A stretch of DNA of 64,000 nt, from assembly GCF_032854445.1 (NCBI RefSeq), contig NC_088304.1, positions 21,615,850 through 21,679,849 on the forward strand, read 5' to 3'. The DNA is from Liolophura sinensis (taxonomy: Eukaryota > Mollusca > Polyplacophora > Chitonida > Chitonidae). Every line of letters starts with the position of its first letter. The first letter of the stretch is position 1. Below are positions 10,531 to 21,846 of the stretch, one piece after another. A program made the position numbers and the translations under genes. The notes beneath the pieces are model-generated. The model was not told where the DNA came from, searched no databases, and was given only the letters and a program-made list of their open reading frames with translations.

Positions 10531-11970
10531 GCGAAAAAGTCCCAATCAACCGCGACTTATGTTTAAAGGTTAACTTTTGGTGCTATTTACTGTTGAACAA
10601 GTGCAGAATCTCTTTTTTATAGTAAAGCTTTCGAGGTAGACACTGGGTCAAACTCTTCCTCTATGACCTTTTCCTCACCTGCTTTTGCGAGAAGACCTGT
10701 ATTTTCGTGGCAGTAAGAATCTCTCTACTTTCTCAGGAAGTGATGTTTTTAGTCATGTCATGTAATCTATTGATTCTTTAGCATTTCTTCCAACAGTTCT
10801 CCTAAGAGCTATTCCAACTGATCTAGATTTTCACCCGTAGTAGACATAATGTGTGTGTATTCCCTCCGTTCACTATTTCTCTAATAGAAAATTTCGCTGG
10901 CCGCCAATCTCTTTATTTTTCTTTCCAAGGCTATAACCTTGCGTTATCTAAATTTCACTTTCTCTTTTCCCACACGAACATCAGTCTTAATGTGTTTGTT
11001 ACACCCTTCCGACAGGGATGTGTTTCGGAGGCCTTCCGAAGACGCTGATTTGAGCTCCAGTCTCAGACTGGACACCTTTAAGGGTGCTGCACATGACTTT
11101 CCTAGAACCAAAAAGCGTATGTATGTGTACATACACTGTAGCCCACATTGCTTTCGTCCGAGAACACGTGCATCTGTCACCAAATGTCATCAAAATCTTT
11201 GAGTATGACACACCAGCTGATTTTTAGGTTTTCTAACGGATGTAGTCTTGTCCACGATTGTCCCCAGGTAAAAGCTATTTCTTGGGGAATTTCGTCATCA
11301 CATTTATCAGCAAGCCTGCACTAGTTTTGTGGGATTATTTCCCGGTTAGCGGAGAAGGATAGGCAAATTTCAAAGGATCACAGGCTGTTGAACTAACTGT
11401 TGACAGGATATCTCGATTCGTGTGTGGTGTTTCTAGCAGTGCACACCGAGAACCTGTTGACTCGGAGGACAGTCAGTGTCAAGGTTGAGCGATCTCATAC
11501 AGTGAAGAGCGAAAGGTACAGTTAAGACCACACAAAATCTACCTATATATCTAATCTTTAATTTCAAAACGCTGAAACTAAAATAAACAAAACCATTACA
11601 CACAAAATGTTCGGCCGTTACAGGCACTAGGGTAGGGTTGGTTGCTTCGGGCCATTTAGTAGGTATGGTGTGAAAAGTTGTACTGACTTTTACCCTGAAT
11701 CTTCATCCATTCCGTTATCATTTCATTCATAAGATATTCTCCCAGAATGCATCGCACCTTCTTCGCCCACACACGGAAACGTGAGACCGACTGTTTCCAT
11801 GGTTTTATTTACTATCAGCCTGTAATGTAGTATGTTCACAAGAAACCATATAAAAAGGGTGTGTTATACTACTGTTTAAATGTTACACATAGAGAAACAT
11901 CACTTATATCGGTAAAATAATTGACTTAAAGTAATGCATACTCAAACCTTTTCTAACATTTTCTTTTCAG
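10531..11970. other. Remainder of lectin copy A intron 1
   Basis: AT-rich sequence runs between the Polinton relic and the acceptor TTCTTTTCAG at 11970. I see no exon or recognisable element. The open frames at 10851-11211 have no family character. Confidence 0.4.
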
Positions 11971-12226
11971 AAACCCACCTTTGTTACAGCGAAACAGAAG
12001 ATTGGTGTAACAGCCTTCAAGGAGAAAAACGTGTGATTCATGGAAACGTTTGCTATACGCTGCATTTGGAGCGTCTCACGTGGTCAGCCGCGGTCAATGC
12101 TTGCAGAGCAATGGATGGTCAACCATTCAAGCCGGACAATCTGGAAAGTTAATTTGAAGTATGATACAGGTATACGAGTATGGGCTGGAGCAGAAGAACG
12201 CGATGGCACATTTTACTGGATAGATG
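11971..12226 (+). pseudogene. Lectin copy A: C-type lectin domain exon 1, frameshifted
   Basis: The exon follows the acceptor TTTTCTTTTCAG and joins in phase 1 to the signal exon at 8168-8234. It reads ETEDWCNSLQG, VIHGNVCYTLHLERLTWSAA, VNACRAMDGQPFK, the first half of a C-type lectin fold. Near 12146 the frame breaks: the main frame stops at 12150-12152, while the continuation RVWAGAEERDGTFYWIDG lies in another frame up to the donor at 12227. Compared with copy C, two bases are missing at the position of NKEKV. No second-half exon for this copy was found, so it is probably a pseudogene. Confidence 0.75.
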
Positions 12227-12258
12227 GTAATATATGCGTATAAAGATTAATATTTATC

Positions 12259-12555
12259 ATTTTAACTTTCACGGGGCCTCCGTGGCTCAGTCGGTTAGCG
12301 CGCTAGCGCAGCGTAATGACCCAGGAGCCTCTCACCAATGCGGTCGCTGTGAGTTCAAGTCCAGCTCATGCTGGCTTTCTCTCCGGCCGTAAGTGGGAAG
12401 GTCTTCCAGCAACCTGCGGATGGTCGTGGGTTTCCGCCGGGCTCTGCCCGGTTTCCACCCACCATAATGCTGGCCGCCGTCGTATAAGTGAAATATTCTT
12501 GAGTACTGCGTAAAACACCAATCAAATAAATAAATAAATAAATTTTAACTTTCAC
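12259..12555 (+). mobile_element. tRNA-derived SINE with 14-bp target-site duplication
   Basis: The body (12273-12541) begins GGGGCCTCCGTGGCTCAGTC with a Pol III A box (TGGCTCAGTCGG) and has a B box (GAGTTCAAGTCC) about 75 bp on. It ends TATTCTTGAGTACTGCGTAA then an AATA repeat. The 14-bp word ATTTTAACTTTCAC flanks it exactly at 12259-12272 and 12542-12555, the signature of LINE-driven insertion. It sits just inside the intron after the copy A lectin exon and is the best-preserved copy in the window. Confidence 0.95.
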
Positions 12556-12806
12556 AGGTCTGTCACTTGATTTCTACTCTGTCACATGGCATTTTTGGTC
12601 CGATCACTATTTCACATATGGTCTGTGCTGTATGTTCATATTAAAGAAAATGTAAAATAAGATGACTGTAACTCAAAGATGGTAGTAAGAAAAATTTGTT
12701 GCAAAAGCCCGGAAGAATATTAAAAGCGTGATATCGCCTAAAGAAGTGCGTCAGTCAATTTACTCAGAGGATGCCTGAAATTAGACAAGGAACCCCCACT
12801 GCGGTC

Positions 12807-13092
12807 CCAATGTCCGCCTTGGCTTGGACACATTAAGCGATCTACAATGTCCGTCTTGGCTTGGACACAGTAAGCGATTGACAATGTCCGTCTTGGCTTG
12901 GACACATTAAGCGATTGAAAATGTCTGTCTTAGCTTGGACATGTCCATCTTGGCTTGGACACATTAAGCGATGTACAACGTCCGTCTTGGCTTGGACACA
13001 TTACGCGATTGACAATGTCCGTCTTGGCTTGGACACATTAAGCGATTGAAAATGTCCGTCTTGGCTTGGACACAGTAAACGATCGACAATGT
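12807..13092. repeat. Minisatellite, ~37-bp unit, 7-8 copies
   Basis: The unit is approximately CAATGTCCGTCTTGGCTTGG followed by ACACATTAAGCGATTGA, repeated head to tail with small changes and one shortened unit near 12940. Confidence 0.9.
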
Positions 13093-14480
13093 CCTTGTGG
13101 TGGCCTGTGCCATCTAACTTTCGATGAAGGATATTTGCATTCCATTAGTATTATGTACCAATCTGTGCGTAAAACACAAAACCTCTTCAGTGCTTCCACA
13201 ACGAAGTGATCAGACCCGGGATCTACGTCATACTAAAGACTTCATAAATGGTACCGATTGCTGCCTTGCTTGGCGCTCAGCACTAAGAGGCTAGAGCAAG
13301 GAAACACGATTGGGTGGCTCGGTGTCGGTATAATGTGGCTGGGCGGAGTGTCATGTCTGCTGCAACAAGACGGCACCGACAGTATACGTACACAAACCTA
13401 ATGACTTCTCGTTGTTTGACTAAAAAAAGTCTTGAATTATTTTGGAAGACACAAGGCATTTTCTAGGCTACTGATTGAAATCAGTATTCAGAAAGTGTAC
13501 CATGCTAGAATATCAGTTGTTGATAAAAAATTGTTTCTTAAGCGCCCTTTGATTGCAAGTGTTAATATATCCAACGTGGCGATCTAATTTAACATGATCA
13601 GTATAGGTCCCTTAGTGCCCGATTAAAAAGGAATTAGACACAATCATAAAGCAGGGCGCCAGAGATTTTGTACGCTCTGTCCATGTTTACTAACAAGAGA
13701 ACTGCACAGTTGTAAAACTTAAGAAACTTGGAGTGAGGATGTTTGCTGAAATAGCCTTGACACATTAGTTTTTGCGGGAATAACTTGTGACGTTGATTGA
13801 AAGCGCCACACATGCGGGATCTAACAAATGCTACAAGGCGGTATATGCACACGCTATATGCAGGACCCTTCGGTATATTGTTGTCCAAGTAAAGACAATT
13901 TACACGGTCGAAACTATCCCTCTTGAAAAGGTTGTGAGAAGGGAAACCGTTTTAGTCTCTGCAGAAATATCGGTCCATATAAGATGTACCATCTGGTGAC
14001 CCTGTGGTTTCCTTTAAATCCAGCGAAGGTCGGTAATTGTTTTTCACAGCCTTTCCTATATATGGAATGTTTGAAGTTGGCAATATACAGCTTAGTGAAT
14101 GAGAAAGAGGTGGTGTTTTTAACCGGTTTCGAGTGGCTATTTGCCAACTATCACACTGTCGTCGACGCGCTTGTTTTACTCTCTATGCTGTACTACATTG
14201 TTGAATTCCTGGTTTGAGCCTTAACTCATTGGAATCCCTCAAAATTTTCTACCAGAATTTATGACGCTGTATTTGTCTGTACATAGACCTTTTTTCGGCG
14301 ATTGCATGCACGAATCAGTGTATATTCGCATAATTATTCATGTGGAATGACTTAAAAAAGGCGTGGCATTCTTCTTAGTTAAGAGCTGATATACAAATGT
14401 TTATTTCAGCGCGCAGATTCTCATATTACGCATTTCCAAATATCACATATGTGTAAATCAGCTCACTTTTTAAGCAATGA
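13093..14480. other. Inter-copy DNA between lectin copies A and B
   Basis: No coding exon was recognised. From about 14100 rightward the sequence resembles 17330-17700, upstream of the copy C lectin exon (shared words such as GAGTGGCTATTTGCCA and TTTTACTCTCT), which shows that the duplicated block includes flanking intron DNA. Confidence 0.55.
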
Positions 14481-14489
14481 ATACATTAG

Positions 14490-14738
14490 CAAATATACGT
14501 TGATTACGGTGCAATAGAAGATTGGTGTAACAGTTTTGACGGAATGAGGAATATGATTCATGGAAACTTTTGCTACACTGTACGCGGACAGCTGAGGATA
14601 GTGATTGCCGAGCCAGGGGTGGGCAGCTGTTCAAGGCGAGCAATAAGAAAAAGGTGTCTGATATTTGTCAAACGGAAGAACGTTTGACAGTATGGAATCA
14701 TGCAAAAGAACGATGTGGAGACGTTTACTAAATAGATG
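14490..14738 (+). pseudogene. Lectin copy B: C-type lectin domain exon 1, decayed
   Basis: The sequence matches the copy C exon (GAAGATTGGTGTAACAG, ATTCATGGAAACTTTTGCTA, and GCCAGGGGTGGGCAGCTGTT). It lacks about 16 bases in the LTWSAAV region, carries further frame changes, and has TAA where copy C encodes the tryptophan of FYWTDG. The polypyrimidine-AG acceptor is also lost. The donor GTAATTT is kept. No signal exon lies upstream of it. It is a clear pseudogene. Confidence 0.8.
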
Positions 14739-15292
14739 GTAATTTATACAAGTTTATGATTAGTATTTAATGACTACATGTAATTATCTACCCGCTCGTT
14801 TCTTGTGGTTTGATTATCTACTATTTTCTGGCAAACTGATTTTTGTTGTCAATTTTCACTCACAGAATTAACATGTCGATTTTAACAGAAAATTTATTGT
14901 CTGAGTGACGCTAGAAAATAGTCTGCTATAACAACATACTTCTGTGTCATATTCCACATAATATCCTGTTAGTCTAAAGCAATCTTTGTATTGAGTTAAT
15001 AAAATGTGTGGGTTGCATTTAGCGGACTAGTCTGCCACAATAACAGAATACATTCTAGAATCGTTCAAACACCAGACTTTGTGAAAGGATCTGGTACGGT
15101 AAGGCGGAGGATCACTGATTATTTTATTAAATTAGTTTTTGCATAGTTATATTCCCGTTGGACGTGTAATTTGCGACTGTTCAGGCATGTACTTGATATA
15201 TTCATCGTGTTGAATTAGGTCGCCAGTAATCGTTTTGAGTACTAGTTTCACTCACTCGCCTAGAATATAGCTAGCGTCTTTCAAATATCATT

Positions 15293-15545
15293 GGGGCCTC
15301 AGTGGTTTAGTAGATTAGCGCGCTAGCGCAGCGTAATGACCCAAGAGTCTCTCACCAATGCGGTCGCTGTAAGTTCAAGTCCTCATGCTGGCTTCCTCTC
15401 CGGCCGTACGTGGGAAGGTCTGTCAGCAACCTGCGTGGGTTTCCCCGGAGCTCTGTCCGGTTTCCACCCACCATAATGCTGGCCGCCATCGTATAAGTGA
15501 AATATTCTTGAGTACGGCGTAAAACACCAATCAAATAAATAAATA
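15293..15545 (+). mobile_element. tRNA-derived SINE, full-length, slightly diverged
   Basis: It begins GGGGCCTCAGTGGTTTAGTA and contains CCTCACCAATGCGGTCGCTG-like sequence and GTAAGTTCAAGTCC. It ends TATTCTTGAGTACGGCGTAA and an AAT repeat. It is the same family as the copy at 12273, with small deletions. No convincing flanking duplication was seen. Confidence 0.9.
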
Positions 15546-15756
15546 CTTACACAAAAATGTCCATGTCTTCACAAAAACATTTTCATATGGCAGCCCATTC
15601 CCACCGTCACCTCGTCTGCTCTACTTGTGCACAATAGAAATGCGACATTTTACCCGATAATTGACGCACGTCTCCTATTGATATACTTGTGTCGTCAGCG
15701 TAACATTTTACATTAACTACCTCTGCCCAGATATACCCCCACCACAATGCTGTGGC

Positions 15757-15877
15757 GATAGTCGTGGGATTCCCCCAGGCTCTGCCCGGTTTCCACCCAC
15801 CACAATGCTGGCCGCCGTCGTATAAGTAAAATATTCTTGAGTACGGCGTAAAACACCAATCAAATAAATAAATAAAT
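15757..15877 (+). mobile_element. 5'-truncated SINE (3' part only)
   Basis: Only the 3' half of the SINE is present, from GATAGTCGTGGGATTCCCCC through TATTCTTGAGTACGGCGTAA to an AATA tail. The tRNA-related head is missing. Confidence 0.85.
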
Positions 15878-15982
15878 TCAAACATCATTGAAAACTGTTG
15901 ATTGCTCTTTTGCATGATTCTGTTCTATTCTCGTACTTTATACTTAATAGTTCTTTCATGACATGTTACACGTCGTCTTGGG

Positions 15983-16395
15983 GATCTGTCTTGAGATTAT
16001 TGACCTGGAACATCCATATTGATTGACTGCTAGTGTACGAATGTCTCTTTTCACGCATAGATTTCCAACTATGGCAACAGAATCGAATAATGTACGACTA
16101 ACGACAGCTGAACTAAAGGTAACCCCACAGGACGTGACAAAGATAAGGATAATATAAAGATAAGTTCACAATACACAGAACAAAACTGATAAATTATAAT
16201 ATAATAAATTATAAGTTGCTGTCAGCATAGCACGCGTCAGTCGCAGTCTGACGTCAAAATACCTTTGTTCATCAATTTAATTTCACCACCAGAAAACACG
16301 TTTCTCACATCACCTGTTAGTCAATCATGATATGGATGTATTAGCCATGTTACAGGATTCTAACCTTGTGACACATGCACGTAAGACGACGAAAA
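15983..16395. repeat. Duplicated flank, matches 25960-26370
   Basis: The stretch containing TATTGACCTGGAAC, CCATATTGATTGAC, and AGAAAACACGTTTCTCACAT has a close relative at 25960-26370. Both precede lectin signal-exon regions, so the duplicated unit includes at least 0.7 kb of upstream DNA. Confidence 0.8.
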
Positions 16396-16557
16396 GACGA
16401 GAATATATTGTGAACGAAGCTATTTTGACGTCAGACTGTAAGAAATGTATTTTATCTAACGCAAACACTCAAAATGTAACCCTAACTGTAACATTAAACT
16501 GTAACATCTCCAAGCAGGAAAACACTGCCGTTACACACGGCACACGGGATATGCACT

Positions 16558-16709
16558 TAAGTCATTTAACGCCTTGGGTTTAGTCATCCAGTATTGAAAA
16601 CAGTGATGCAAGATGCTTACTTAACAACGAGTAACCGCCGTCATACCACATTTATGAGCACGGCCGAAAACATCTAACATTGCAGAGCAAACTCTTACAA
16701 ATCTGAAGT
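16558..16709 (+). promoter_or_regulatory. Conserved 5' region of lectin copies
   Basis: The block containing CGCCTTGGGTTTAGTCATCC and AGATGCTTACTT is kept upstream of the signal exons at 16710, 61564 and 62493. Conservation between duplicates is expected from common descent, so a promoter role is only suggested by its position. No TATA box could be defined with confidence. Confidence 0.35.
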
Positions 16710-16776
16710 ATGAGTCTGAAGTATGTGTATGTTTTCACATTTTTGTCGGTGGTACATGTCGTCTATAGTGAAGACG
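16710..16776 (+). CDS. Lectin copy C: signal-peptide exon
   Basis: The exon encodes MSLKYVYVFTFLSVVHVVYS then ED and ends in phase 1 at G|GTAAGATAACC. It is a strong secretory signal with a hydrophobic core and a small residue before the probable cleavage point. The next exon, 17736-17999, starts in phase 1 after a long polypyrimidine tract and AG. This exon opens the most complete lectin gene in the window, with six exons ending at 23398. Confidence 0.8.
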
Positions 16777-17735
16777 GTAAGATAACCAGATTTCTCGCGT
16801 TGAAGCGTGTACTGTGTAAAAGATGTAAGGAACACATTTTGTTTTTTTTTTCAACGGCCTTAAAATATTGCTGTGTATCTCCCTCTGGAGTGAATTGTTA
16901 GATTCCTAACAAAAATGTTTTTAGTAACTGTGATGAAAAAGGTTGATATTTCATTTGTAAAGTGTTCTACCACAGTAGCAGAGTATCGCATTTTCACCAT
17001 GACGATTGCACTTTTACAAGATCTGTCGCGAACAAACACATTAAATTATGCGCTTACCTTTGACCGGAAGGCAAAAGTTGAAGCCTAAAAAGATGCTATG
17101 GTGTGTTAGTCAAAATCCTCCAACACGAGAGTTTAAGTCTAACACCTGTGTTTACGCTTTGCTAGCAGTGCAGCACGGCAAGGCCACATTCTTTTCTAAA
17201 GCAAAGACGACAACTCTCTATTGCTGCGGACCATGTTGAGTTTAAAGAATACATGAAAAGGTACATTATAGAACGAATAGTATTGTTTCAAGGAAAGTAA
17301 AGAAACAAATAGAAAACAATTCTTATGAAAGGTAAATTGACAAGAGCCCGTATTTTATCGGTTTCGATTGACCATTTGCCAGCCATCACACTGTTGCCGA
17401 CGCGCTGCTTTTACTCTCTGTGCTGGAAGTCTTTAAGTATAGTGTTGAATTCTCTGTTTGAGGCTCAACATTTTCCGCCAGGAGTTGGGAGGCTGTATTT
17501 GTCTCTACATAGACGATTTGTGGCCGTGAATTTCACGTACCAATCAGTGTGTGTTCATATACGTCGTGATGTAGAATAACTTTAACAGAACGTGGCATAA
17601 TTCTTGGTTGTCAGCTGGTATACAAATGTCTGTTTTTGGCGCACAGATTCCTTTATTACGCATGTCGAAATACTAGCAAATATTCAGACTTTGTAGCCTA
17701 CTGACCTCATTTTAACACTGTTTTTTTTTTTTCAG

Positions 17736-17999
17736 ATACAAGCCTTGATTACAGCGCAATAGAAGATTGGTGTAACGGATTTGATGGATCGAGGAACATG
17801 ATTCATGGAAACTTTTGCTATACCCTGCACATGGAGAGTCTGACGTGGTCAGCTGCGGTCAGAGATTGCCGAGCCAGGGGTGGTCAGTTGTTCAAGGCGG
17901 CCAATAAGGAAAAGGTGTCTGCTCTTTTTAAAAAGAAAATGTTTTTGACAGTATGGACTGGTGCAAAAGAACGAGATGGAGAATTTTACTGGACAGATG
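17736..17999 (+). CDS. Lectin copy C: C-type lectin domain, first half
   Basis: This 264-nt exon opens after TTTTTTTTTTTTCAG and closes at the donor G|GTAATAAC, with phase 1 at both ends. It encodes EDWCNGFDGS, MIHGNFCYTLHMESLTWSAA, VRDCRARGGQLFKAANKEKV, FLTVWTGAKERDGEFYWTDG. The pattern, with cysteines, an early CY, W/A-A-x-x-x-C-R-A-x-G-G, then VWTGA..RDG.F.W.DG, is the first half of a C-type lectin fold. Sugar-binding residues would be in the following exon. The exon is fully open, unlike copies A and B. Protein role: secreted recognition or binding; the ligand cannot be told. Confidence 0.85.
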
Positions 18000-18207
18000 G
18001 TAATAACTTTGATGATTAGTATTTAATGACTACATGTAATTATCTACCTGCTCGTTTCTGTCGTTTGATTATCTACTGTTTCCTGGCTAATTGATTTTTG
18101 ATGTCAATGTACACTCATAAAAATAATCTTAACTTTAGCACAAAATCTGTTGTCTGAGGGATGCTAGAAGGTACTCTGTTATTATAACACAATACTGTGT
18201 GATATTC

Positions 18208-18352
18208 CACATACGCCGTACGTGGGAAGGTCTGACAGCAACCTGCAAATGGCCGTGAGTTTCCCCGGGCTCCGGCCGGTTTCCTCCCAGTTGTCCGCCG
18301 TCGTATAAGTGAAATATTCTTGAGTACAGCGTAAAACACTAATAAATAAATT
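18208..18352 (+). mobile_element. 5'-truncated SINE inserted after lectin duplication
   Basis: It runs from CCGTACGTGGGAAGGTCTGA to TATTCTTGAGTACAGCGTAA and an AATAAAT tail. It is flanked by TATTCCACAT on the left and TATTCCAGAT on the right. The duplicate copy of this intron at about 14,957 reads straight through the site (TATTCCACATAATATCCTGT) with no SINE. The insertion is therefore younger than the duplication. Confidence 0.9.
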
Positions 18353-18666
18353 ATTCCAGATAATATCCTGTTAGTCCAAAGCAATCTTTCTAGTGAGTTA
18401 ATAGAATGTGTGCGCTAAATTTAGCTGGCTAATCTACCACAATAACTGAATACATTATAGAGTCGCTCGAACACCAAACTTTGTTAAGAGTTTGTAACAA
18501 ATACATATACAAACGTGTAAATGTAAATTACCAGGTGATGATATTGCACGTTACACAGTTTACGTAGTAATTAGATACCCGGTCTTGGGGCAAGGAATGT
18601 GTACATGTAGATGTCGAAGTCTTTATTGTAATCTATAGTTTACCACTGTAATGTTGATATCATCTT

Positions 18667-18990
18667 GTGTCCGCTTCAAGGGGGAGGGTAGGTAGATCCA
18701 GAGTCAACCCTGGGTGGGATCACACCGAAGACCTTAAAAGAGGAAGTTATAACTTCCTCCCTTGGTGTTTAACATTTAAAGGAAAGTGCAGCGACTGGTT
18801 GACCCATATCATTATTATGGCTCGGGCGGGGCGGCTTATTTGCCTTCGGTAATGTTATCAGTGAAGCAGCACTACATAAAAGAACGGCAGAAATCCGTCC
18901 CGCAACATGTAGGCACATTACATGCGCTTCGTGGTCATATGACCCCAATTACTCACTCGCTCGATTTCATCTATTATATTTGCTTGTTGC
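18667..18990. repeat. Possible dispersed repeat
   Basis: This GC-richer block contains GAGGAAGTTATAACTTCCTC, a near-perfect palindrome at about 18740-18760, and ATTATGGCTCGGGCGGGGCG. Its composition differs from the surrounding AT-rich intron and it looks like a short interspersed repeat, but no copy elsewhere in the window confirms this. Confidence 0.3.
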
Positions 18991-19318
18991 TTAAATGTTG
19001 AAGTACATGACAATCTATACATGTATGTAGCGACCTCGCAAGATCCACGTTATATGCAATTATGGTGGCGTCAACATCCGCGCATGGCTGTGCTCTGTGC
19101 TCTACGTATACCGCATTTCAATTTCATACTTTTTCCTTTGTGTTCCTTCCATAATTTCTATAATCATTCTGTTGAACTATCCGTCGTCTTCATTAACACA
19201 CTGAGCGTGAAATACTTTAATTGTATTTGTGTTACATTTTTACTCCGTTTTATACAGTTTTGCTCTGGAAGGCGGGTAATATATATTGCATTAACGGGTA
19301 CAATTATTTCGTTTACAG

Positions 19319-19497
19319 GCACTCCTGTTGTTGGTGATCTCTGGTCGACTAGTATAAACATTGCAATTAATAGCTGGTTCAAAACATGGACGTTTTGCCT
19401 CGTTGCATGCATTGGATATCGTAGATCATCAAGTACTATTAGCTATTGGTGGGAAAACTGAGCTGTGATGACAAGTTTCCTTATGTCTGTGAGCATG
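19319..19497 (+). CDS. Lectin copy C: C-type lectin domain, second half, with one frame break
   Basis: The exon starts after GTTTACAG in phase 1 and encodes GTPVVGDLWSTSINIAINSW, then WTFCLVACIGYRR. It ends LSCDDKFPYVCEH at the donor G|GTAAGATAC. CDDKFPYVCE is the typical C-terminal strand and last cysteine of a C-type lectin fold. One base is missing, or two are extra, around 19452-19458 (GGTGGGAAAACTG), so the two parts lie in different frames. The break is next to short homopolymers, so it may be an assembly indel or a real lesion. No EPN, QPD or WND motif is visible, so canonical calcium-dependent sugar binding is doubtful. Confidence 0.75.
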
Positions 19498-19674
19498 GTA
19501 AGATACTTTATTATACTTTATTAATCCATACCTTGATATTTAAAACACTTGTACTTCTTGTCATTAAATCAGACTTAATTGAACTGAAAGAAAATCCTCA
19601 ATACGACAATGAAATACCAAATCTTACTATCATGTAAACACGTACAAACTTAACATTGGATAGCTGGGGGTAGA

Positions 19675-19917
19675 GGAGTTTCGTGGCCGAGGTGGTGAGC
19701 ACACCAATGACCCAGGAGCGTCCCAATGTCACTGTCAATTCAAGCACAGCTCATTCTGTTTTCTTCTCCAGCAAGGTCTGACAGCAACCCGCGCATGGTA
19801 GTGGGTCCCCCGGTGTCTCTTCCTGGTTTCCTCCCACCATAATTCTGGCAGCCGTATAAGTGAAATATTCTTGAATACGCCCTAAAACACCAATCAAAAA
19901 AATAAATAAATAAATAT
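19675..19917 (+). mobile_element. Diverged SINE copy
   Basis: The stretch keeps CCAATGACCCAGGAGCGTCC, AATTCAAGCACAGCTCATTC, and TATTCTTGAATACGCCCTAA followed by AAATA repeats, but has many substitutions and deletions compared with the copy at 12273. It is the oldest copy seen here. Confidence 0.8.
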
Positions 19918-20785
19918 GGGATCGCACAATCTGACAATATTTCTAAAGCTTCCGAACTAAGGTCAAATTATTCACATGGTGCGCAAATGCATCTGATAAT
20001 CAGGGGAATAAGGATGGCTATCCACCAAACATTGAACAAAATTAACAGTCTGAAACACAAGGGTGAGACCTGTAGGATGACTGGAGTGTTGTGCTACTGA
20101 TGTATAAGACCGTACTCACCGTTCAAGTGGAAATAACTGTAGACTGTCCCAATGCATCGTCACCATGGTTATTCAATAGTTGTCACCTTAATCATACATT
20201 GTTGCTTTCAAATTGCCTGGACAGTCAGTTGTAATCAGTTCAACAATCCCACATTTTCTTGCTGTTTACTGATACTGGTTCCGCCTGTTATCTAACTTAC
20301 ATTCATCTACTTTGACAGAAGTAATTGGAATGATTGACAGCTAATATTCTTATTATGTGAACCAGTCCCTTACTTTGTGATTACAATCACTCGCTAATAT
20401 AAGCATATAAAAAATCTCATTTTAACTTCATAACACCCACATAATAAATGTTTTTGCCTGAATTTTGTCACGTGTGTTCACAGAAGTGTCTTGACGTTAT
20501 AACATGCTTCTTGTTTCCGCTGTTCCTTTTTCGAGCGTAATTAAAATGCCTCATAAAAGGTCAAATTACAGATCTGTTTGCGTCCTGTATAATTTAGCAA
20601 CGTGGCGGAGGGTAAATCTGCTTCCCAGGGTGTTTTTCGAGTCAGTTTTTGCATGCTCGTCATATTTGCCACAAACACAGCAAGGTATAAAAGCTCACTG
20701 TCGCTGCACACCGTTGGCACAAATCTTGAATATTCATCAATACTGGAATATACTACTATTTCACACATGTATATTTCTTTTTCAC
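19918..20785. other. Lectin copy C intron, no feature seen
   Basis: AT-rich intron DNA without recognisable exon or element. The open frames at 20504-20821 have no family character and no splice support. Confidence 0.4.
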
Positions 20786-20810
20786 TACTTTCAATCAATC
20801 AATCAATCAA

Positions 20811-20849
<39 letters not shown>

Positions 20850-20852
20850 ATA
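20786..20852. repeat. AATC/AAAT microsatellite
   Basis: About five CAAT units run into about twelve AAAT units. This resembles the tail of the SINE family and may be what is left of one. Confidence 0.9.
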
Positions 20853-21390
20853 TCTTTATCTCAGTTGTCACACTATGTACAGATACAAGGGAAAGGAACT
20901 CAGCTGCCAGGTTAGTCTAACTAGAGGATGTTTCTAAAGTACATGTAACAACCTGTAAGACGGCCCTGAGGCCAGAGACCACGTCATCTCCTCTCCGTTG
21001 TAACACAGGGTGTGGATGAAAACAAATTGTTTCCGTAATGTTATAGGACAGGAAAATGCCTATCGTTGCTTCGCTTTGAGCGATGTATTCGGTGGATCTT
21101 TAAAATTTTCCTATAGTTTGAGTATTTCTGTGTAGCTTACGTGATGTTTTGTTGTACAACCAGGGCTTACTGATCGCTAACGGAGTGGCAACCAAGGATT
21201 TTTTCTCCTATGATTCAACATAGGGTGGCCATTTTGTTTTCACCCACGCTACAGTGATCACGTGATCCCCAGCTGACGGGATTTCTTACAAAATACATAT
21301 AACAAACCGTCATCGTGAGCGATTTTAGCGTAAACCACCTGGCATCATATATATCTTTTTATTCTTGTACTGTTTGCCTTGTGGCTCCAG
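20853..21390. other. Lectin copy C intron, no feature seen
   Basis: No exon or known element was recognised between the microsatellite and the acceptor at 21390. ATCACGTGATC near 21258 is a short palindrome of unknown meaning. Confidence 0.4.
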
Positions 21391-21459
21391 ATATCGACAA
21401 AGCATCTATCTGGGTAGATGTTCCAACTCGTACCATGATAAGCACAACGCGAATTTCAG
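21391..21459 (+). CDS. Lectin copy C: linker exon 1
   Basis: This 69-nt mini-exon lies between GTGGCTCCAG and the donor G|GTAATAC. With the preceding exon ending in phase 1 it reads DIDKASIWVDVPTRTMISTT then RIS, with no stop. Short, Ser/Thr-rich linker exons are common between extracellular domains. Support is the matching phase on both sides and two good splice sites. It cannot be confirmed without transcripts. Confidence 0.55.
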
Positions 21460-21846
21460 GTAATACATTTCAGAAGGTGGCCTTAAAATGAGTCTTTTCA
21501 TGTGTTTGTATATTAAATGCGATGACAATATTGCATTTTGGGTAAATCTAGGTAATGACGTCTAATATGTATTGCAGTTAACATGCCCGAATACTTTTCT
21601 ACTTGATTTTGTTTTAATCATGGTGCTAGAGAGGTTGCAATTATTACTTTTTAAAGATTTCCATAAACACTTAGAATAAAACTCTAAGGTAAACTGACAA
21701 GAGGCCAGTTTCACCAGCTACGTCTGACGACTTGCCACTCATCTACACTACGCAATAGTAGTGTGGTTGTTATTGCCATTCTCTGTGGTAAACCATCTCT
21801 CTGATACGAGTAGATATCCCTGCACCATCTCTCCACCTAGCTGAAT

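Noticed and set aside
12273-12345. Functional tRNA gene
   Set aside because: A and B boxes belong to the SINE head; no cloverleaf, and the copy has a SINE tail and target duplication.
12355-12555. Open frames within SINE copies (also 15352-15534, 15607-15915, 18115-18384, 19740-19937)
   Set aside because: They read through tRNA-derived SINE sequence, which is non-coding.
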